From: Rhodopseudomonas_A palustris_F
GTDB lineage: Bacteria; Pseudomonadota; Alphaproteobacteria; Rhizobiales; Xanthobacteraceae
Length of the DNA: 64,000 bases
Assembly (NCBI RefSeq): GCF_000013745.1
Contig: NC_007925.1
Location: 3,100,001-3,164,000 of the forward strand
Direction: 5' to 3'
Under the pieces are notes generated by a model, which saw only the letters and a list, made by a program, of their open reading frames with translations, had not been told where the DNA came from and ran no database searches. Both the position numbers and the translations under genes were made by a program. This document shows, piece after piece, positions 1 to 9,688 of the stretch (its first letter is position 1; each line of letters begins with the position of its first letter).

Positions 1-2096
1 TCGTTGGTGGTGCCGGTCTTGCCGGCGATCGGCTTGCCGACTTCGCGCATGATGGTCGCGGTGCCGCCCTGCACCACGCCTTCCATCATCGAGGTGATCT
101 GGTAGGCGGTCATGGCGTCGAGCACCTGTTCGCGGCGATCGACCAGTTGCGGCTCGGGCTGGTTCTTCCATCCCTCGGGCGCGTCGCAACCGCGGCATTC
201 GCGGGCGTCGTGCTTGAAGATGGTGCGGCCGTAGCGATCCTGGATGCGGTCGATCAGCGTCGACTTCACCCGGCGCCCGCCATTGGCGAACATCGAATAG
301 GCCGTCACCATCCGCATCACCGTGGTTTCGCCGGCGCCGAGCGCATAGGACAGATAGTTCGGCAGTTCGTCGTAGACCCCGAACCGCTTGGCGTATTCGC
401 CGATCAGCGGCATGCCGACGTCCTGCGCCAGCCGCACCGTCACGGTATTGAGCGAGTGCTTCAGCGCGTTGCGCAGCGTGGTCGGACCGTAATATTTGCC
501 GGTCGAATAGTTCTCCGGACGCCACACCCCGGCGCCCTGGCCCTGGTCGATTTCGATCGGCGCGTCGACCACCACGGTGGACGGCGTATAGCCGTTGTCC
601 ATCGCCGCCGAATAGACCAGCGGCTTGAACGACGAGCCGGGCTGCCGATAGGCCTGCGTCGCGCGGTTGAACTGGCTCTGGTCGAACGAGAAGCCGCCGA
701 CCATCGCCAGTACCCGGCCGGTCCACGGGTCCATCGCCACCATGGCGCCGGACACTTCGGGCAATTGCCGCAGCCGGAACTGGCCTTCGACCAGGCTGCC
801 GTCCTTGGCGATCAACGGGTCGGCATAGATGATGTCGCCCGGCGACAGCACCTGCGACACCGAGGTGGGCGTGCGACCGCGCTGCGGCCCGGAGGCCGCC
901 CTCGCCCATTTCACCCCGTCGAGCGTGATGATGCCGATCTGGCGATCCTTCAGCACCGCGCCGCCGAGTTCGCGGCCCGGTTGGAATCCGATGCGCGCCG
1001 ATTGATCGGAGGTCTCCAGCACCACCGCCATCCGCCACGGCGAAATATCCGACAGCGACTTGACGTCGGCGAGCTTGACGCCCCAGTCGCCCGAGATGTC
1101 GAGTTTGGCGGTGGCGCCGCGCCAGCCCTGCGCCTCGTCGAAGGTGACGAGGCCGGCGCTCATGGTCTTGCGCGCGATCACCTGCAGCTTCGGATCGAGC
1201 GTGGTGCGCACCGACAGCCCGCCTTCATAAAGCTTCTTCTCGCCGTAGCGCTCGAACACGTCGCGGCGGACCTCCTCGGCGAAATATTCGCCGGCGAAGA
1301 TGTGCGCGGCGTTGGTGCGGTTGGTCACCGCCATCGGGTCCTTGCGCGCCTTGTCGGCATCGGCCTGCTTGATCCAGCCGTTCTCCAGCAGCCGATCGAT
1401 CACGTAATTGCGCCGCTCGATGGCGCGGTCGCGGTTGCGGATCGGATGCAGCGCCGCCGGCGCCTTCGGCAGCGCCGCCAGATAGGCCGCCTCGGCCACC
1501 GTCAGTTCGTTGACCGACTTGTCGAAATACACCAGCGAAGCCGCGGCGACGCCGTAGGCGCCGAGCCCGAGATAGATTTCGTTGAGATACAGTTCGAGGA
1601 TCTTGTCCTTGGAATAGGCGCGCTCGATGCGCATCGCCAGCAAGGCTTCCTTGATCTTGCGGGTGAACGACACCTCGTTGGTCAAAAGGAAGTTCTTGGC
1701 GACCTGCTGGGTGATAGTGGAGGCACCCTGCGGCCTGCGGTTGGAGCCGAAATTCTGCGCGTAGAGAATCGCCGCGCGCGCCATGCCGGAATAGTCGATG
1801 CCGCCGTGCTCGTAGAAGTTCTTGTCTTCGGCGGCGAGGAAGGCGTTGATCACCATTTTCGGCACCGCCTGTATCGGCAGATACAGCCGTCGTTCCTTGG
1901 AATATTCGCCGAGCAGCGCGCCGTCCGCGGCGTGCACCCTGGTCATCACCGGCGGCTCATAATCCTGCAGCTGCGAATAGTCCGGCAAGTCCTTGGAGTA
2001 ATGCCAGATCAGCCCGGCGGCCGCGGCCACGCCGACCAGGAACACGATGGTTCCGGCCGCGAACAGGAAGCCCATAAACCGAAACAGCAGCCGCAT
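1..2096 (-). CDS. mrcA: Penicillin-binding protein 1A (class A, bifunctional), C-terminus cut by window edge
   Basis: Polymerises lipid II into glycan strands and cross-links them; an inner-membrane enzyme with its catalytic domains in the periplasm. The protein starts MRLLFRFMGF, followed by one membrane anchor (about residues 8-30). The GT51 glycosyltransferase domain shows EDKNFYEH (catalytic Glu near 90) and GASTITQQ (about 124-131). The transpeptidase domain shows GSSFKP (SxxK near residue 488), HSLN (SxN) and, at the extreme left of the window, KTGT. About 699 codons are visible and the C-terminus lies outside. It sits 168 bases downstream of the AmiC amidase gene on the same strand, so the two may be a murein-synthesis/turnover unit. 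A long open frame on the opposite strand (147-3623) is only its shadow. Confidence 0.96.
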   Translation of the reverse strand, partial: MRLLFRFMGFLFAAGTIVFLVGVAAAAGLIWHYSKDLPDYSQLQDYEPPVMTRVHAADGALLGEYSKERRLYLPIQAVPKMVINAFLAAEDKNFYEHGGIDYSGMARAAILYAQNFGSNRRPQGASTITQQVAKNFLLTNEVSFTRKIKEALLAMRIERAYSKDKILELYLNEIYLGLGAYGVAAASLVYFDKSVNELTVAEAAYLAALPKAPAALHPIRNRDRAIERRNYVIDRLLENGWIKQADADKARKDPMAVTNRTNAAHIFAGEYFAEEVRRDVFERYGEKKLYEGGLSVRTTLDPKLQVIARKTMSAGLVTFDEAQGWRGATAKLDISGDWGVKLADVKSLSDISPWRMAVVLETSDQSARIGFQPGRELGGAVLKDRQIGIITLDGVKWARAASGPQRGRTPTSVSQVLSPGDIIYADPLIAKDGSLVEGQFRLRQLPEVSGAMVAMDPWTGRVLAMVGGFSFDQSQFNRATQAYRQPGSSFKPLVYSAAMDNGYTPSTVVVDAPIEIDQGQGAGVWRPENYSTGKYYGPTTLRNALKHSLNTVTVRLAQDVGMPLIGEYAKRFGVYDELPNYLSYALGAGETTVMRMVTAYSMFANGGRRVKSTLIDRIQDRYGRTIFKHDARECRGCDAPEGWKNQPEPQLVDRREQVLDAMTAYQITSMMEGVVQGGTATIMREVGKPIAGKTGTTN

Positions 2097-2264
2097 CAGA
2101 CGATGTCCGTTCAATCCAAAAGCCGCCTGACGCGGCCAAATCCCGGGATCAAGTCCCGTCAGCCGTTCCCGATCGTACGGCAGGCAATTTTAGACGATTT
2201 TGCAAATCGCACGCCGACTTTTTATAGGACAGGCTGTGTCCAAACTAGGGCTTCAGCGCGCTTT

Positions 2265-3560
2265 TCAGTCCGGTGCGCCGACCGAAACCACCCGCTTGGC
2301 GAAGAACGCGTCGACCGCCTGCGCCACCGAGCCGACCGTCCGCGTCCGCCAGTTCTCCGACACCAGCTGTTTCAGGTCGCCCTTGTTGGAGACGTAGCCC
2401 AATTCCAGCAACACCGAGGGCACGTCCGGCGCTTTCAACACCTTGAAGCCGGCGGATTTCAGCGGATGTTTGTGCATCCGCGCCGCACTCTTCATTTCGG
2501 TCATCAGGATTCGGGCGAATCGATTCGAAAAACCCTTGGTCTCGCGCTGCGCCAGGTCGATCAGAATGTCGGCGACGTCGGTCGGCTCCTCGGTCAGATT
2601 GACGCCGCCGATGGCGTCGGCCTTGTTCTCCGATTCGGCCAGCCGTTCGGCCTCGGCGTCGGAGGCACGGTCCGACAGCGTATAGATGGTGGCACCCTGG
2701 GCGTCGCCCTCGCCGCGCGGCAGCGCGTCGGCGTGGATCGAGACGAACAACGCCGCGGACTGCGCCCGCGCGATCCGCACCCGTTCACCGAGTGGAATGA
2801 AGGTGTCGTCGGTGCGGGTCATCACCACGCGGTATTTGCCGGCCTTTTCGATTCGATCGCGCAGTGCCAGCGCGAAATCCAGCACCAAGGTCTTTTCCGC
2901 CTCGCCGCTGGCGGCCTGGGTGCCGTTGTCGATGCCGCCATGGCCGGGGTCGAGCACCACCACCGGCCGGGAATCCAGCGGCGTCACAACTGCCGGTCGC
3001 GCCGCGGCCGTAACCGATGCGACAGCGTCGACGCTGCCGACGGCCGGCCGCAGCTCGGGCCGGCTCTCGGCGTCGAGCGATTGCACGAAGGCGGTGCGGT
3101 CCACCGCTGCGAGCTCGATCACCAGCCGCGGCGGCTGGCCATTGGCCGCGTCGAGCACATAAGTGGACTCGATCTTCGCCGGGCCGTTCAATTCCAGCAC
3201 GATCCGCGAGCCGCCCGGCATCACCAAGCCGTAGCGAAACGCCTTGACCAAACCGCGCCCGCTGGTCCCGGCGCCGGCCGGCAGGCGAAAAATGACCTGC
3301 GGAATATCGACCACCACCCGGTACGGGTCGGCCAGAGTGAAGACGCGGTGCTGCAGCTTGCTGTCGAGATCGACGATGAACCGGGTCTGCTTGGCGTCGC
3401 CGGCCAGCCGGGCATCGGATACAACTGGAAACAGGCTGACGGCCGATGCTGGCGACTCAGCCGGGGCCGAACCGGCGGCGGCGGCGCCCAGGCACAGCAA
3501 TGCTGCAGCGCACGCGACAAGCGCTCCCAACACAAATTTATGATTTGCGCTGCCCGGCAA
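2265..3560 (-). CDS. amiC: N-acetylmuramoyl-L-alanine amidase, AmiC type (AMIN + Amidase_3)
   Basis: Periplasmic zinc amidase that cleaves the bond between MurNAc and the stem peptide, typically during septum splitting. It has an N-terminal signal peptide (about residues 8-30, Ala-rich). An AMIN domain (about 50-150), which usually targets the septum or peptidoglycan, is followed by an Amidase_3 domain (about 198-425). Likely zinc/catalytic residues are H207 in DPGHGG, E222 in AEKTLV, H276 in SIHADA and E386 in LLELGYVSN. At 431 residues it is the usual family length. It is transcribed away from rne, with about 690 bases between the two starts. EnvC/NlpD-type activation is known for the family but nothing here shows it. 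Confidence 0.95.
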   Translation of the reverse strand: MPGSANHKFVLGALVACAAALLCLGAAAAGSAPAESPASAVSLFPVVSDARLAGDAKQTRFIVDLDSKLQHRVFTLADPYRVVVDIPQVIFRLPAGAGTSGRGLVKAFRYGLVMPGGSRIVLELNGPAKIESTYVLDAANGQPPRLVIELAAVDRTAFVQSLDAESRPELRPAVGSVDAVASVTAAARPAVVTPLDSRPVVVLDPGHGGIDNGTQAASGEAEKTLVLDFALALRDRIEKAGKYRVVMTRTDDTFIPLGERVRIARAQSAALFVSIHADALPRGEGDAQGATIYTLSDRASDAEAERLAESENKADAIGGVNLTEEPTDVADILIDLAQRETKGFSNRFARILMTEMKSAARMHKHPLKSAGFKVLKAPDVPSVLLELGYVSNKGDLKQLVSENWRTRTVGSVAQAVDAFFAKRVVSVGAPD

Positions 3561-4252
3561 CGAATCTGGTCTCCCCGCATAGCTGTTTACGGCATTAGAA
3601 CCGCACGGTTAACCGGAGCTTAATCCGCGACGGCCGATTCCGGTGCGGTGTTGCCGGCCTGCGACGCTTCGCTTGCCACCGTCGTCCATTCGACGTATGT
3701 AAAAAGGGCTGACGGTATAACTTACGGTTGTGTCGCGTCCAGCCTCCCGGTGCAACGCCGAATCCTCTCGGATAGTCTCAAGAGGATTCAGTGTCTTCTG
3801 CCCCTCCCAAGCCAGCGCAGCGCGCGGCTGAGCAAGAGCGGCGGTTTTCTGCCAGGCGGCTTCCGATCCCCGGTCATTTTCGCTCCAGGGGCGGTACCAG
3901 ACACTTCACGACCGATTTTCGGCCGCAAGGCCGCGAGAACCCTAGCCGGCGAGCGCTTCGGCGCCGCGCTGGTCCTTCAGCGAAACCAGGCGGCGCCCTT
4001 GCCGCCAATCTGATCAGACGGGCCGACGCTTGATGCGCCAGACTGTGTTGCCGACAAGATCCCACGCAAAGGCCGCGCCGCTGCGAAGCAATAGCTTCGC
4101 GCGCTGCAACGCCCCGGGCTCAGCGTCGGCGCGGCGCTCCGGGTTGCGTTTCGGCCTTCCCCTCACCCCCGAATCAGGTGGACCATCGCGTCACCCGGCC
4201 GCGCTCCGCGCGCGTGTCGTCATGCGCGCAGGCCGCCGTCAAGAGTTCAGAA
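3561..4252. other. Divergent intergenic region amiC / rne, likely long rne leader
   Basis: About 690 bases lie between the divergent amiC and rne starts. Short open frames exist on both strands, but none has a recognisable product or convincing ribosome-binding site. A long 5' leader is typical of rne genes, where it can mediate autoregulation. That role is inferred; no conserved structure was identified here. Confidence 0.4.
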
Positions 4253-7200
4253 ATGCCCAACAAAATGTTGATCGACGCCACCCATCCGGAAGAGACCCGG
4301 GTGGTCGTGGTTCGCGGCAATCGCGTCGAAGAGTTTGATTTCGAGACCGCCCAGCGCAAACAACTGCGCGGCAACATCTACCTCGCCAAGGTCACCCGGG
4401 TGGAGCCGTCGTTGCAGGCGGCATTCATCGAATACGGCGGCAACCGCCACGGCTTCCTGGCGTTCAGCGAAATCCACCCGGATTATTATCAGATCCCGGT
4501 CGCCGACCGGCTGGCGCTGATCGAGGCCGACGAACGCGCCCACCGCGAAGCCGAGGAAGAAAGCGAGAACCGCTCCAACCGCCGCCGCCCCCGGCATCGC
4601 AATTCGCGCCGCCGCGGCAATGGCGAGCGGGTGCAGAGCGACGTGATCGACGCCGTCGCGACCGATGGCGCGCAGTCCGAGGATCACGAGCACGGCCATC
4701 CCGATCAGCAGCAACCGGATCAGGCCGCCGCCGGAACCGAGCCGCCGCATGGCGAGGATCACGCCGAGCAGCCGTACGAGCATCACGAGGCCCCCGACAG
4801 CGCGAGCGGCGACGATCAGCCGCGCGCCGTCGACACCGCGGCGCACGACTTTGCGGCCGACGCTCCCGCGGCGGAATTCGATCCCGCCACGGCGATTGCG
4901 CCGGTGGTTCCAGATGCCGACGCCGAAGATGACGGCTACGTCGAGGACGCGCCGTTCCCGATCGAGCCGCCGCAGGCCGTCCGGGTCGACGGCGACCACG
5001 ACCTCGTGGCCGATCTCGACGTCGCTCTGCCGGCCGCGCTGGACGAGCATCACGACGACGCCGACGAGGATGATGACGAAGACGACGGCGAAGAAGCCGA
5101 AGAAGACATCGTCGAGTCGGTCGGCGGCGACGACGTGCTGGAAGAAGTTCCGGAGCGCGCCTTCCGGCCGCGCCGGCAATACAAGATCCAAGAGGTCATC
5201 AAGCGCCGCCAGGTGATGCTGGTGCAGGTGGTCAAGGAAGAACGCGGCAACAAGGGCGCGGCACTCACCACCTATCTGTCGCTGGCCGGCCGCTATGCCG
5301 TATTGATGCCGAACACCGCGCGCGGCGGCGGCATCAGCCGCAAGATCACCTCGGCGCAGGATCGCTCCCGGCTGAAGGAAGTGGTGCAGGATCTCGACGT
5401 GCCGGAAGGCATGGGCATCATCCTGCGCACCGCCGGCGCCTCGCGCACCAAGCCGGAGATCAAGCGCGACTTCGAATATCTGATCCGGATGTGGGAAACC
5501 GTCCGCGACATGACGCTGAAGTCGCAGGCGCCGACGCTGGTTTACGAGGAAGGCTCGCTGATCAAGCGCTCGCTGCGCGACCTCTATAATAAGGAGATCG
5601 ACGAGATCCAGGTCGCCGGCGAAGCCGGCTATCAGGAAGCCCGCGACTTCATGCAGATGCTGATGCCGTCCAACGTCCGGGCGGTGAAGCAGTATCGCGA
5701 CGGCCAGCCGCTGTTCTCGCGGATGGGGGTCGAGAGCCAGCTCGATGCGATGTTCTCGCCGACCGTGCAACTGCGCTCCGGCGGCTACATCGTCATCAAC
5801 CAGACCGAAGCGCTGGTCTCGATCGACGTCAACTCCGGGCGCTCGACCCGCGAGCACCATATCGAAGACACCGCGCTGAAGACCAACATCGAGGCCGCCG
5901 AGGAGGTCGCAAGGCAGCTTCGCTTGCGCGATCTCGCCGGCCTGATCGTGATCGACTTCATCGACATGGAGGAGAAGCGCAACAACCGCGCGGTCGAACG
6001 CAAGATCAGCGATTGCCTGCGGCAGGACCGCGCGCGGATCCAGATCGGCCGGATCTCGCATTTCGGCCTGTTGGAGATGTCGCGGCAGCGCATCCGCGCC
6101 AGCGTGCTGGAGAGCTCGACCGAGCCCTGCCCGCATTGCGGCGGAAGCGGCCACGTCCGTTCGGTGGCATCGGTGGCGCTGCAATTGCTGCGCGGCCTGG
6201 AAGAAATCCTGATGAAGGGCGCCACGCACAATCTGATCGTGCGCACCCGCAACGACGTCGCGCTCTACGTGCTGAACCACAAGCGCGGCCATCTGCGCGA
6301 TCTGGAAGACAGTTTCCGGGTGTCGCTGACGGTGATCGCCGATCCGACCGTGACCGGGCAGCAGTCCTTCGTCATCGATCGCGGCGAGCAGGTGCACACG
6401 CTGGAAGCCGCCAAGGCGTTGCTGGCGGCGCAGGTCGCAGCCTTCCCGCCGCAGCCCGACGAACCGTATGACGACGACGACCAGTTCGAATTCGAAGCCG
6501 AAATCGAAACCGACGAGACCGTCGGTCTGGCCGACGATCAGCAAGGTGCCGAACCCGGCGAAACCGAAGCCGAAGCCGAGGTGCGCAAGCGCAAGCGGCG
6601 GCGGCGGCGGCGCGGCCGTGCCGGCGAGGCGCGCGAAGGCGCTCCGCTGCGCGACGAAGCCGATGCTGGTGCGGCGCCTGTCGGTGCCGTCGAGCAGATC
6701 GAAGGCGCCGAACTGGCTGAGAGCGATGAAGGCGACGAGGGTGCCGAGAGCGACGGCGAGGCTCGTCTCGAACAAGGCCCGGATGGCGAACGGCGGCCGC
6801 GGCGACGCGGTCGGCGCGGCGGTCGGCGTCGGCGCGGCGGTCCCGAGGACGGCTTGCCCGGCTCGATCACCGACGATCTGGGCTTCCCGGCGGACTCCGA
6901 ATTGACGCTAGCGGTCGGCGATCTCGATGGCCCGGCGCCGGATCCGGTCGGCGAGCCGCAACCGCAGCAGTATTCCGCGCCCGAGCCCAGCGCCGAGCCG
7001 GAGCAACCGGCTGCGGTCAGTGAGGCCCCGGCTTCGGACGCGGTTCAGGAAACCCGTAGCGAGCCGGTGCCTGAAGCGCCTGCCGAGACCGAGCGATCGG
7101 TGCGGCGGCGCTCCACGGTCCGCGAAAAGGTCAGCTTCGGCCACGAGGCGCCGGCTGTCGCCGAAACTCAGACGGTGCCCGAGGCGGAGCCGCAAGCTGC

Positions 7201-7342
7201 CGCCCCGGCGCCCGTCGAAGCCGCCGGCAGTGAAGCCTCTCCGGCTGAGCAACCGACGCCCGACGCAAGCGCCGTCCCCGAAGCCGCGACGCAGCCGCGA
7301 CGCGCCGGATGGTGGTCCCGCCGGTTCGGCGGCGGCGAATAA
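4253..7342 (+). CDS. rne: Ribonuclease E
   Basis: Endoribonuclease that initiates mRNA decay and processes rRNA/tRNA, and scaffolds the degradosome. The start at MPNKMLIDATH was chosen over an in-frame ATG 75 bases upstream because this is the conserved N-terminus. Product about 1029 residues. The S1 domain is split by a long acidic, His-rich, low-complexity insertion (about residues 95-310) and resumes at EVIKRRQVMLVQVVKEE. Catalytic Asp residues lie in SIDVNSG (about 525) and LIVIDFIDM (about 565-570). The zinc-link CPHCGGSG (Cys 626 and 629) is intact, as needed for tetramer formation. The C-terminal part is disordered, with Arg-rich RNA-binding patches (RRPRRRGRRGGRRRRGG) and Pro/Ala/Glu-rich linkers. 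A strong terminator follows directly. The GT-repeat-free arginine tracts are codon-biased but show no frameshift. Confidence 0.97.
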   Translation: MPNKMLIDATHPEETRVVVVRGNRVEEFDFETAQRKQLRGNIYLAKVTRVEPSLQAAFIEYGGNRHGFLAFSEIHPDYYQIPVADRLALIEADERAHREAEEESENRSNRRRPRHRNSRRRGNGERVQSDVIDAVATDGAQSEDHEHGHPDQQQPDQAAAGTEPPHGEDHAEQPYEHHEAPDSASGDDQPRAVDTAAHDFAADAPAAEFDPATAIAPVVPDADAEDDGYVEDAPFPIEPPQAVRVDGDHDLVADLDVALPAALDEHHDDADEDDDEDDGEEAEEDIVESVGGDDVLEEVPERAFRPRRQYKIQEVIKRRQVMLVQVVKEERGNKGAALTTYLSLAGRYAVLMPNTARGGGISRKITSAQDRSRLKEVVQDLDVPEGMGIILRTAGASRTKPEIKRDFEYLIRMWETVRDMTLKSQAPTLVYEEGSLIKRSLRDLYNKEIDEIQVAGEAGYQEARDFMQMLMPSNVRAVKQYRDGQPLFSRMGVESQLDAMFSPTVQLRSGGYIVINQTEALVSIDVNSGRSTREHHIEDTALKTNIEAAEEVARQLRLRDLAGLIVIDFIDMEEKRNNRAVERKISDCLRQDRARIQIGRISHFGLLEMSRQRIRASVLESSTEPCPHCGGSGHVRSVASVALQLLRGLEEILMKGATHNLIVRTRNDVALYVLNHKRGHLRDLEDSFRVSLTVIADPTVTGQQSFVIDRGEQVHTLEAAKALLAAQVAAFPPQPDEPYDDDDQFEFEAEIETDETVGLADDQQGAEPGETEAEAEVRKRKRRRRRRGRAGEAREGAPLRDEADAGAAPVGAVEQIEGAELAESDEGDEGAESDGEARLEQGPDGERRPRRRGRRGGRRRRGGPEDGLPGSITDDLGFPADSELTLAVGDLDGPAPDPVGEPQPQQYSAPEPSAEPEQPAAVSEAPASDAVQETRSEPVPEAPAETERSVRRRSTVREKVSFGHEAPAVAETQTVPEAEPQAAAPAPVEAAGSEASPAEQPTPDASAVPEAATQPRRAGWWSRRFGGGE

Positions 7343-7368
7343 GCTCAGGCGCAACGCAAACGACACAG

Positions 7369-7398
7369 ACCGCCCGGTAAACCCGGGCGGTTTTTGTT
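7369..7398 (+). terminator. Rho-independent terminator of rne
   Basis: A 9-bp perfect stem (ACCGCCCGG at 7369-7377, CCGGGCGGT at 7383-7391) with a 5-base loop is followed by a T-rich tract. It begins 26 bases after the rne stop. Confidence 0.85.
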
Positions 7399-7477
7399 TG
7401 AGTCCCGTCGCGACAGAAACATCGAGGCCGCGCTTGCTGTGACGACCGTCTTCGGCGCGCCGCGGCCCGCGGCTTGA

Positions 7478-7777
7478 CTAGCGGTGCGGCAACGAACGGT
7501 GATGAATTCTCGCATAGGCGATCAGTGCGCAATACGCGATGCCGGCAGCTAGACTGCTATGGCCGCTGAACATCACCAGGCCGTGGTCCCAGCCATGTCT
7601 GGCGATAAGGAGGCCGAGCGCAGCGATGAGAGCGCCAGCGCCGGCGGCACGAAACATGGACGTCGCGGCCAGCGGCAGCGCCCTGCCGACCAGGTCGCGC
7701 TGCTGTCGAAGCGTCGAAAATGCCAACGCAACAAATCCAGCCACGCATAACGCAGCCGCGACCAGATGACCCATCAT
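7478..7777 (-). CDS. DUF3325 family small membrane protein of siderophore-uptake operon
   Basis: A 99-residue, very hydrophobic protein starting MMGHLVAAAL, with three probable membrane segments (about residues 2-20, 43-60 and 70-90). It resembles DUF3325 proteins, which sit at the end of TonB-receptor/PepSY operons in proteobacteria; their biochemical role is unknown. Its ATG overlaps the TGA of the PepSY gene in an ATGA junction (7774-7777), indicating translational coupling. It is the last gene of a four- or five-gene minus-strand operon and converges with rne. Family assignment rests on context and hydrophobic pattern. Confidence 0.75.
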   Translation of the reverse strand: MMGHLVAAALCVAGFVALAFSTLRQQRDLVGRALPLAATSMFRAAGAGALIAALGLLIARHGWDHGLVMFSGHSSLAAGIAYCALIAYARIHHRSLPHR

Positions 7778-9393
7778 GCTCCCGCCCCGGGCATCGCGCT
7801 GACGCCAGCCTTCGGATGGCTGTTGCACCGCGGCCCAACATTGCTCCGCCGCCGGGCCACGCCGATCGCGACCACCGCATGCAACGCCGCCAGCGCCCAG
7901 CACATCAGATCGATGCCGACGAACACCCGGTCGCCCGCCACCAGGCTGTGCCAGAGCGGACGCTGCGTGGTCAGCGCATTGAGCAGCGGCAAGAAGAACA
8001 ACAGCACCGATGCGAGCCATAGCTGTTCGATCCACGCCGACCGGGCCGGCCGCAGCACGGCGTGTAGCAGCGCCAGCGCCCAAACCACGAAGAAGACGTC
8101 GATCTCCAGGCCGGCGCGGCCCTGCAACGCAACTGGCAGCAGGCGGTTGCCCCACAGAAATGCGGCCATCGCGATCGACAGACCCGCGATGCTCGCAATG
8201 TTCAGCCGCTCCACCAGCCGGAAACCAAAATGCGGGCGGTCCGGATCCGGCAGCTTTTGTCGCCGCTTGACCGTCCACATCACCAGCCCGGTGCCGACCA
8301 TGGCCGTCCCCATGAAGCTGACGAGAAAATACAGCCAGCGCGTCGCGGTGTCGCCGAAGCGTGCCAGGTGCAGCGCGTAGAGCACGCCGCGCGTCTCGGC
8401 CGCCGCGCCGACCTGGTCGTGCACCGCAAGTAATCGGCCGCTGGCCCCGTCGAACTCGATGTATTGCGGGCTCATCGAGACGCGGCCGGCATCGCTTCGA
8501 GTCACCGCCACACGCGCAGCCGCATCTTTGGGATTGACGGCGTTGACGCGCCCGACGCTGCCGCGGCCCCAGCGTTGCTCGGCCTGCCGCACCATGTCTT
8601 CGACCGAGGCCAACGGCGCATTCTGCCCGCTCGGTTGGCCGGGCTGGATGAAAGCACTGAGCTGCGCGGTCAGTTGCTGGCGCTCGGCCGGGGTCGTGAA
8701 TGCCGCGCGGTCGCCCCAGGGCATGTAGAGCGCCATCAAGGTCACCAGCCCGGTGTAGGTGATCATCAGATGGAACGGCAGCCCGAACACCGACAGCGCA
8801 TTATGCGCATCGAGCCAGGAGCGCTGCCCCTTGCCCCAGCGGAAGGTGAAGAAATCGACGAAGATCTTCTTGTGAGTGATGACGCCGGCGATGATGGCCA
8901 CCAGCATCACCATCGCCGCCGCTCCCGCAAGCCACCTGCCCCACAGCACCGGCATGTAGTGGAACTGGAAGTGGAAGCGATAGAAGAAGTCGCCGCCCTG
9001 GGTGTCGCGCGACGAAACGCGCTGACCGGTCGCGGGATCGAAGTGGGCTTCAGCGAAGCCGCGCCGGCCGCGATCGCGCGTCGGTTCGCGCCAGAACGCA
9101 AAGACGCTGTTGTTACGCGCGTCGGGCAGACGCAGACTCCATTGCGAGGTCCCGGCCGCAATCCTGCCGACCTCGTCGGCGACCCGCTGCGCCACCGCCG
9201 CCGGATCGGGAAGTTGCGACAGCCGCGGCAATTCCGGTCGCATCCATTGCGACAACTCGTCCTTGAAATAAGACACCGTGCCGGTCAGGAACATCGCATA
9301 GAGAATCCAGCCGAGCAGCAGGCCGGTCCAGGTGTGCAGGCTGGACATGCTCTGCCGGACGCCGGGGCGTCGCTGATCATGGTCCGCTGTCAC
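7774..9393 (-). CDS. PepSY-associated TM domain protein (PiuB/FsrB-like siderophore-iron reductase candidate)
   Basis: Inner-membrane protein of 539 residues. The first membrane segment follows SSLHTWTGLLLGW (about residues 20-40), matching the His-containing helix at the start of PepSY_TM proteins. Further helices lie near 160-180, 205-225, 355-380 and in a cluster over the last 150 residues. Such proteins are found with TonB-dependent siderophore receptors and are thought to reduce or process ferric-siderophore in the periplasm or inner membrane. The GTG start at 9393 has AGGG about 7 bases upstream; an internal ATG at 9348 (MSSLHTW) is the alternative. It is tightly packed with the DUF3649 gene upstream and DUF3325 downstream. 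Confidence 0.85.
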   Translation of the reverse strand: MTADHDQRRPGVRQSMSSLHTWTGLLLGWILYAMFLTGTVSYFKDELSQWMRPELPRLSQLPDPAAVAQRVADEVGRIAAGTSQWSLRLPDARNNSVFAFWREPTRDRGRRGFAEAHFDPATGQRVSSRDTQGGDFFYRFHFQFHYMPVLWGRWLAGAAAMVMLVAIIAGVITHKKIFVDFFTFRWGKGQRSWLDAHNALSVFGLPFHLMITYTGLVTLMALYMPWGDRAAFTTPAERQQLTAQLSAFIQPGQPSGQNAPLASVEDMVRQAEQRWGRGSVGRVNAVNPKDAAARVAVTRSDAGRVSMSPQYIEFDGASGRLLAVHDQVGAAAETRGVLYALHLARFGDTATRWLYFLVSFMGTAMVGTGLVMWTVKRRQKLPDPDRPHFGFRLVERLNIASIAGLSIAMAAFLWGNRLLPVALQGRAGLEIDVFFVVWALALLHAVLRPARSAWIEQLWLASVLLFFLPLLNALTTQRPLWHSLVAGDRVFVGIDLMCWALAALHAVVAIGVARRRSNVGPRCNSHPKAGVSAMPGAGA

Positions 9394-9406
9394 GCGCCGG
9401 CCCTCA

Positions 9407-9688
9407 TCAGGACACAGCCCAGGCCAGCGGCAACAGCGCCGCGGCGACGATGGCGAGACCGCTCCAGGCCTTCCATGCGCTACGCACGGCGAACACCCAG
9501 ATCACGGCGCCGGCGTAGATTGCAAAGCTCGCCAGTTGTCCGGTCAGCACCGCCTGGGGCTTACTCATCGGCAGCGCCAGCACGGCGACGCTCAGAAGCG
9601 CGGCCAGCGCATAGCCGCCGAACAGCGCGGCGACGATCCGCGAGATCAGCGGGCCTTGCGAACGAACCCGATCGGCCAGCGTCTTCAT
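9407..9688 (-). CDS. DUF3649 family small membrane protein, iron-uptake operon
   Basis: A 93-residue hydrophobic protein starting MKTLADRVRSQGPLISRIVAALFGG in sense, with three probable membrane segments. It fits the DUF3649 family, usually encoded between a TonB-dependent siderophore receptor and a PepSY protein, as here. Its ATG overlaps the TGA of a tiny upstream open frame (ATGA at 9685-9688). It lies 13 bases before the GTG of the PepSY gene. Function is unproven; the context suggests a role in siderophore-iron handling at the inner membrane. Confidence 0.75.
   Translation of the reverse strand: MKTLADRVRSQGPLISRIVAALFGGYALAALLSVAVLALPMSKPQAVLTGQLASFAIYAGAVIWVFAVRSAWKAWSGLAIVAAALLPLAWAVS

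Noticed and set aside
147..3623. 1158-codon open frame on the plus strand
   Set aside because: It lies opposite PBP1A and AmiC, which have complete catalytic motifs. Its translation is Arg/His/Gln-rich without domains, a typical GC-rich shadow.
3648..4013. Plus-strand 121-codon frame in the rne leader
   Set aside because: No ribosome-binding site or recognisable sequence; more likely part of the long leader.
4247..6775. 842-codon minus-strand open frame
   Set aside because: Antisense shadow of rne; low-complexity translation and no motifs.
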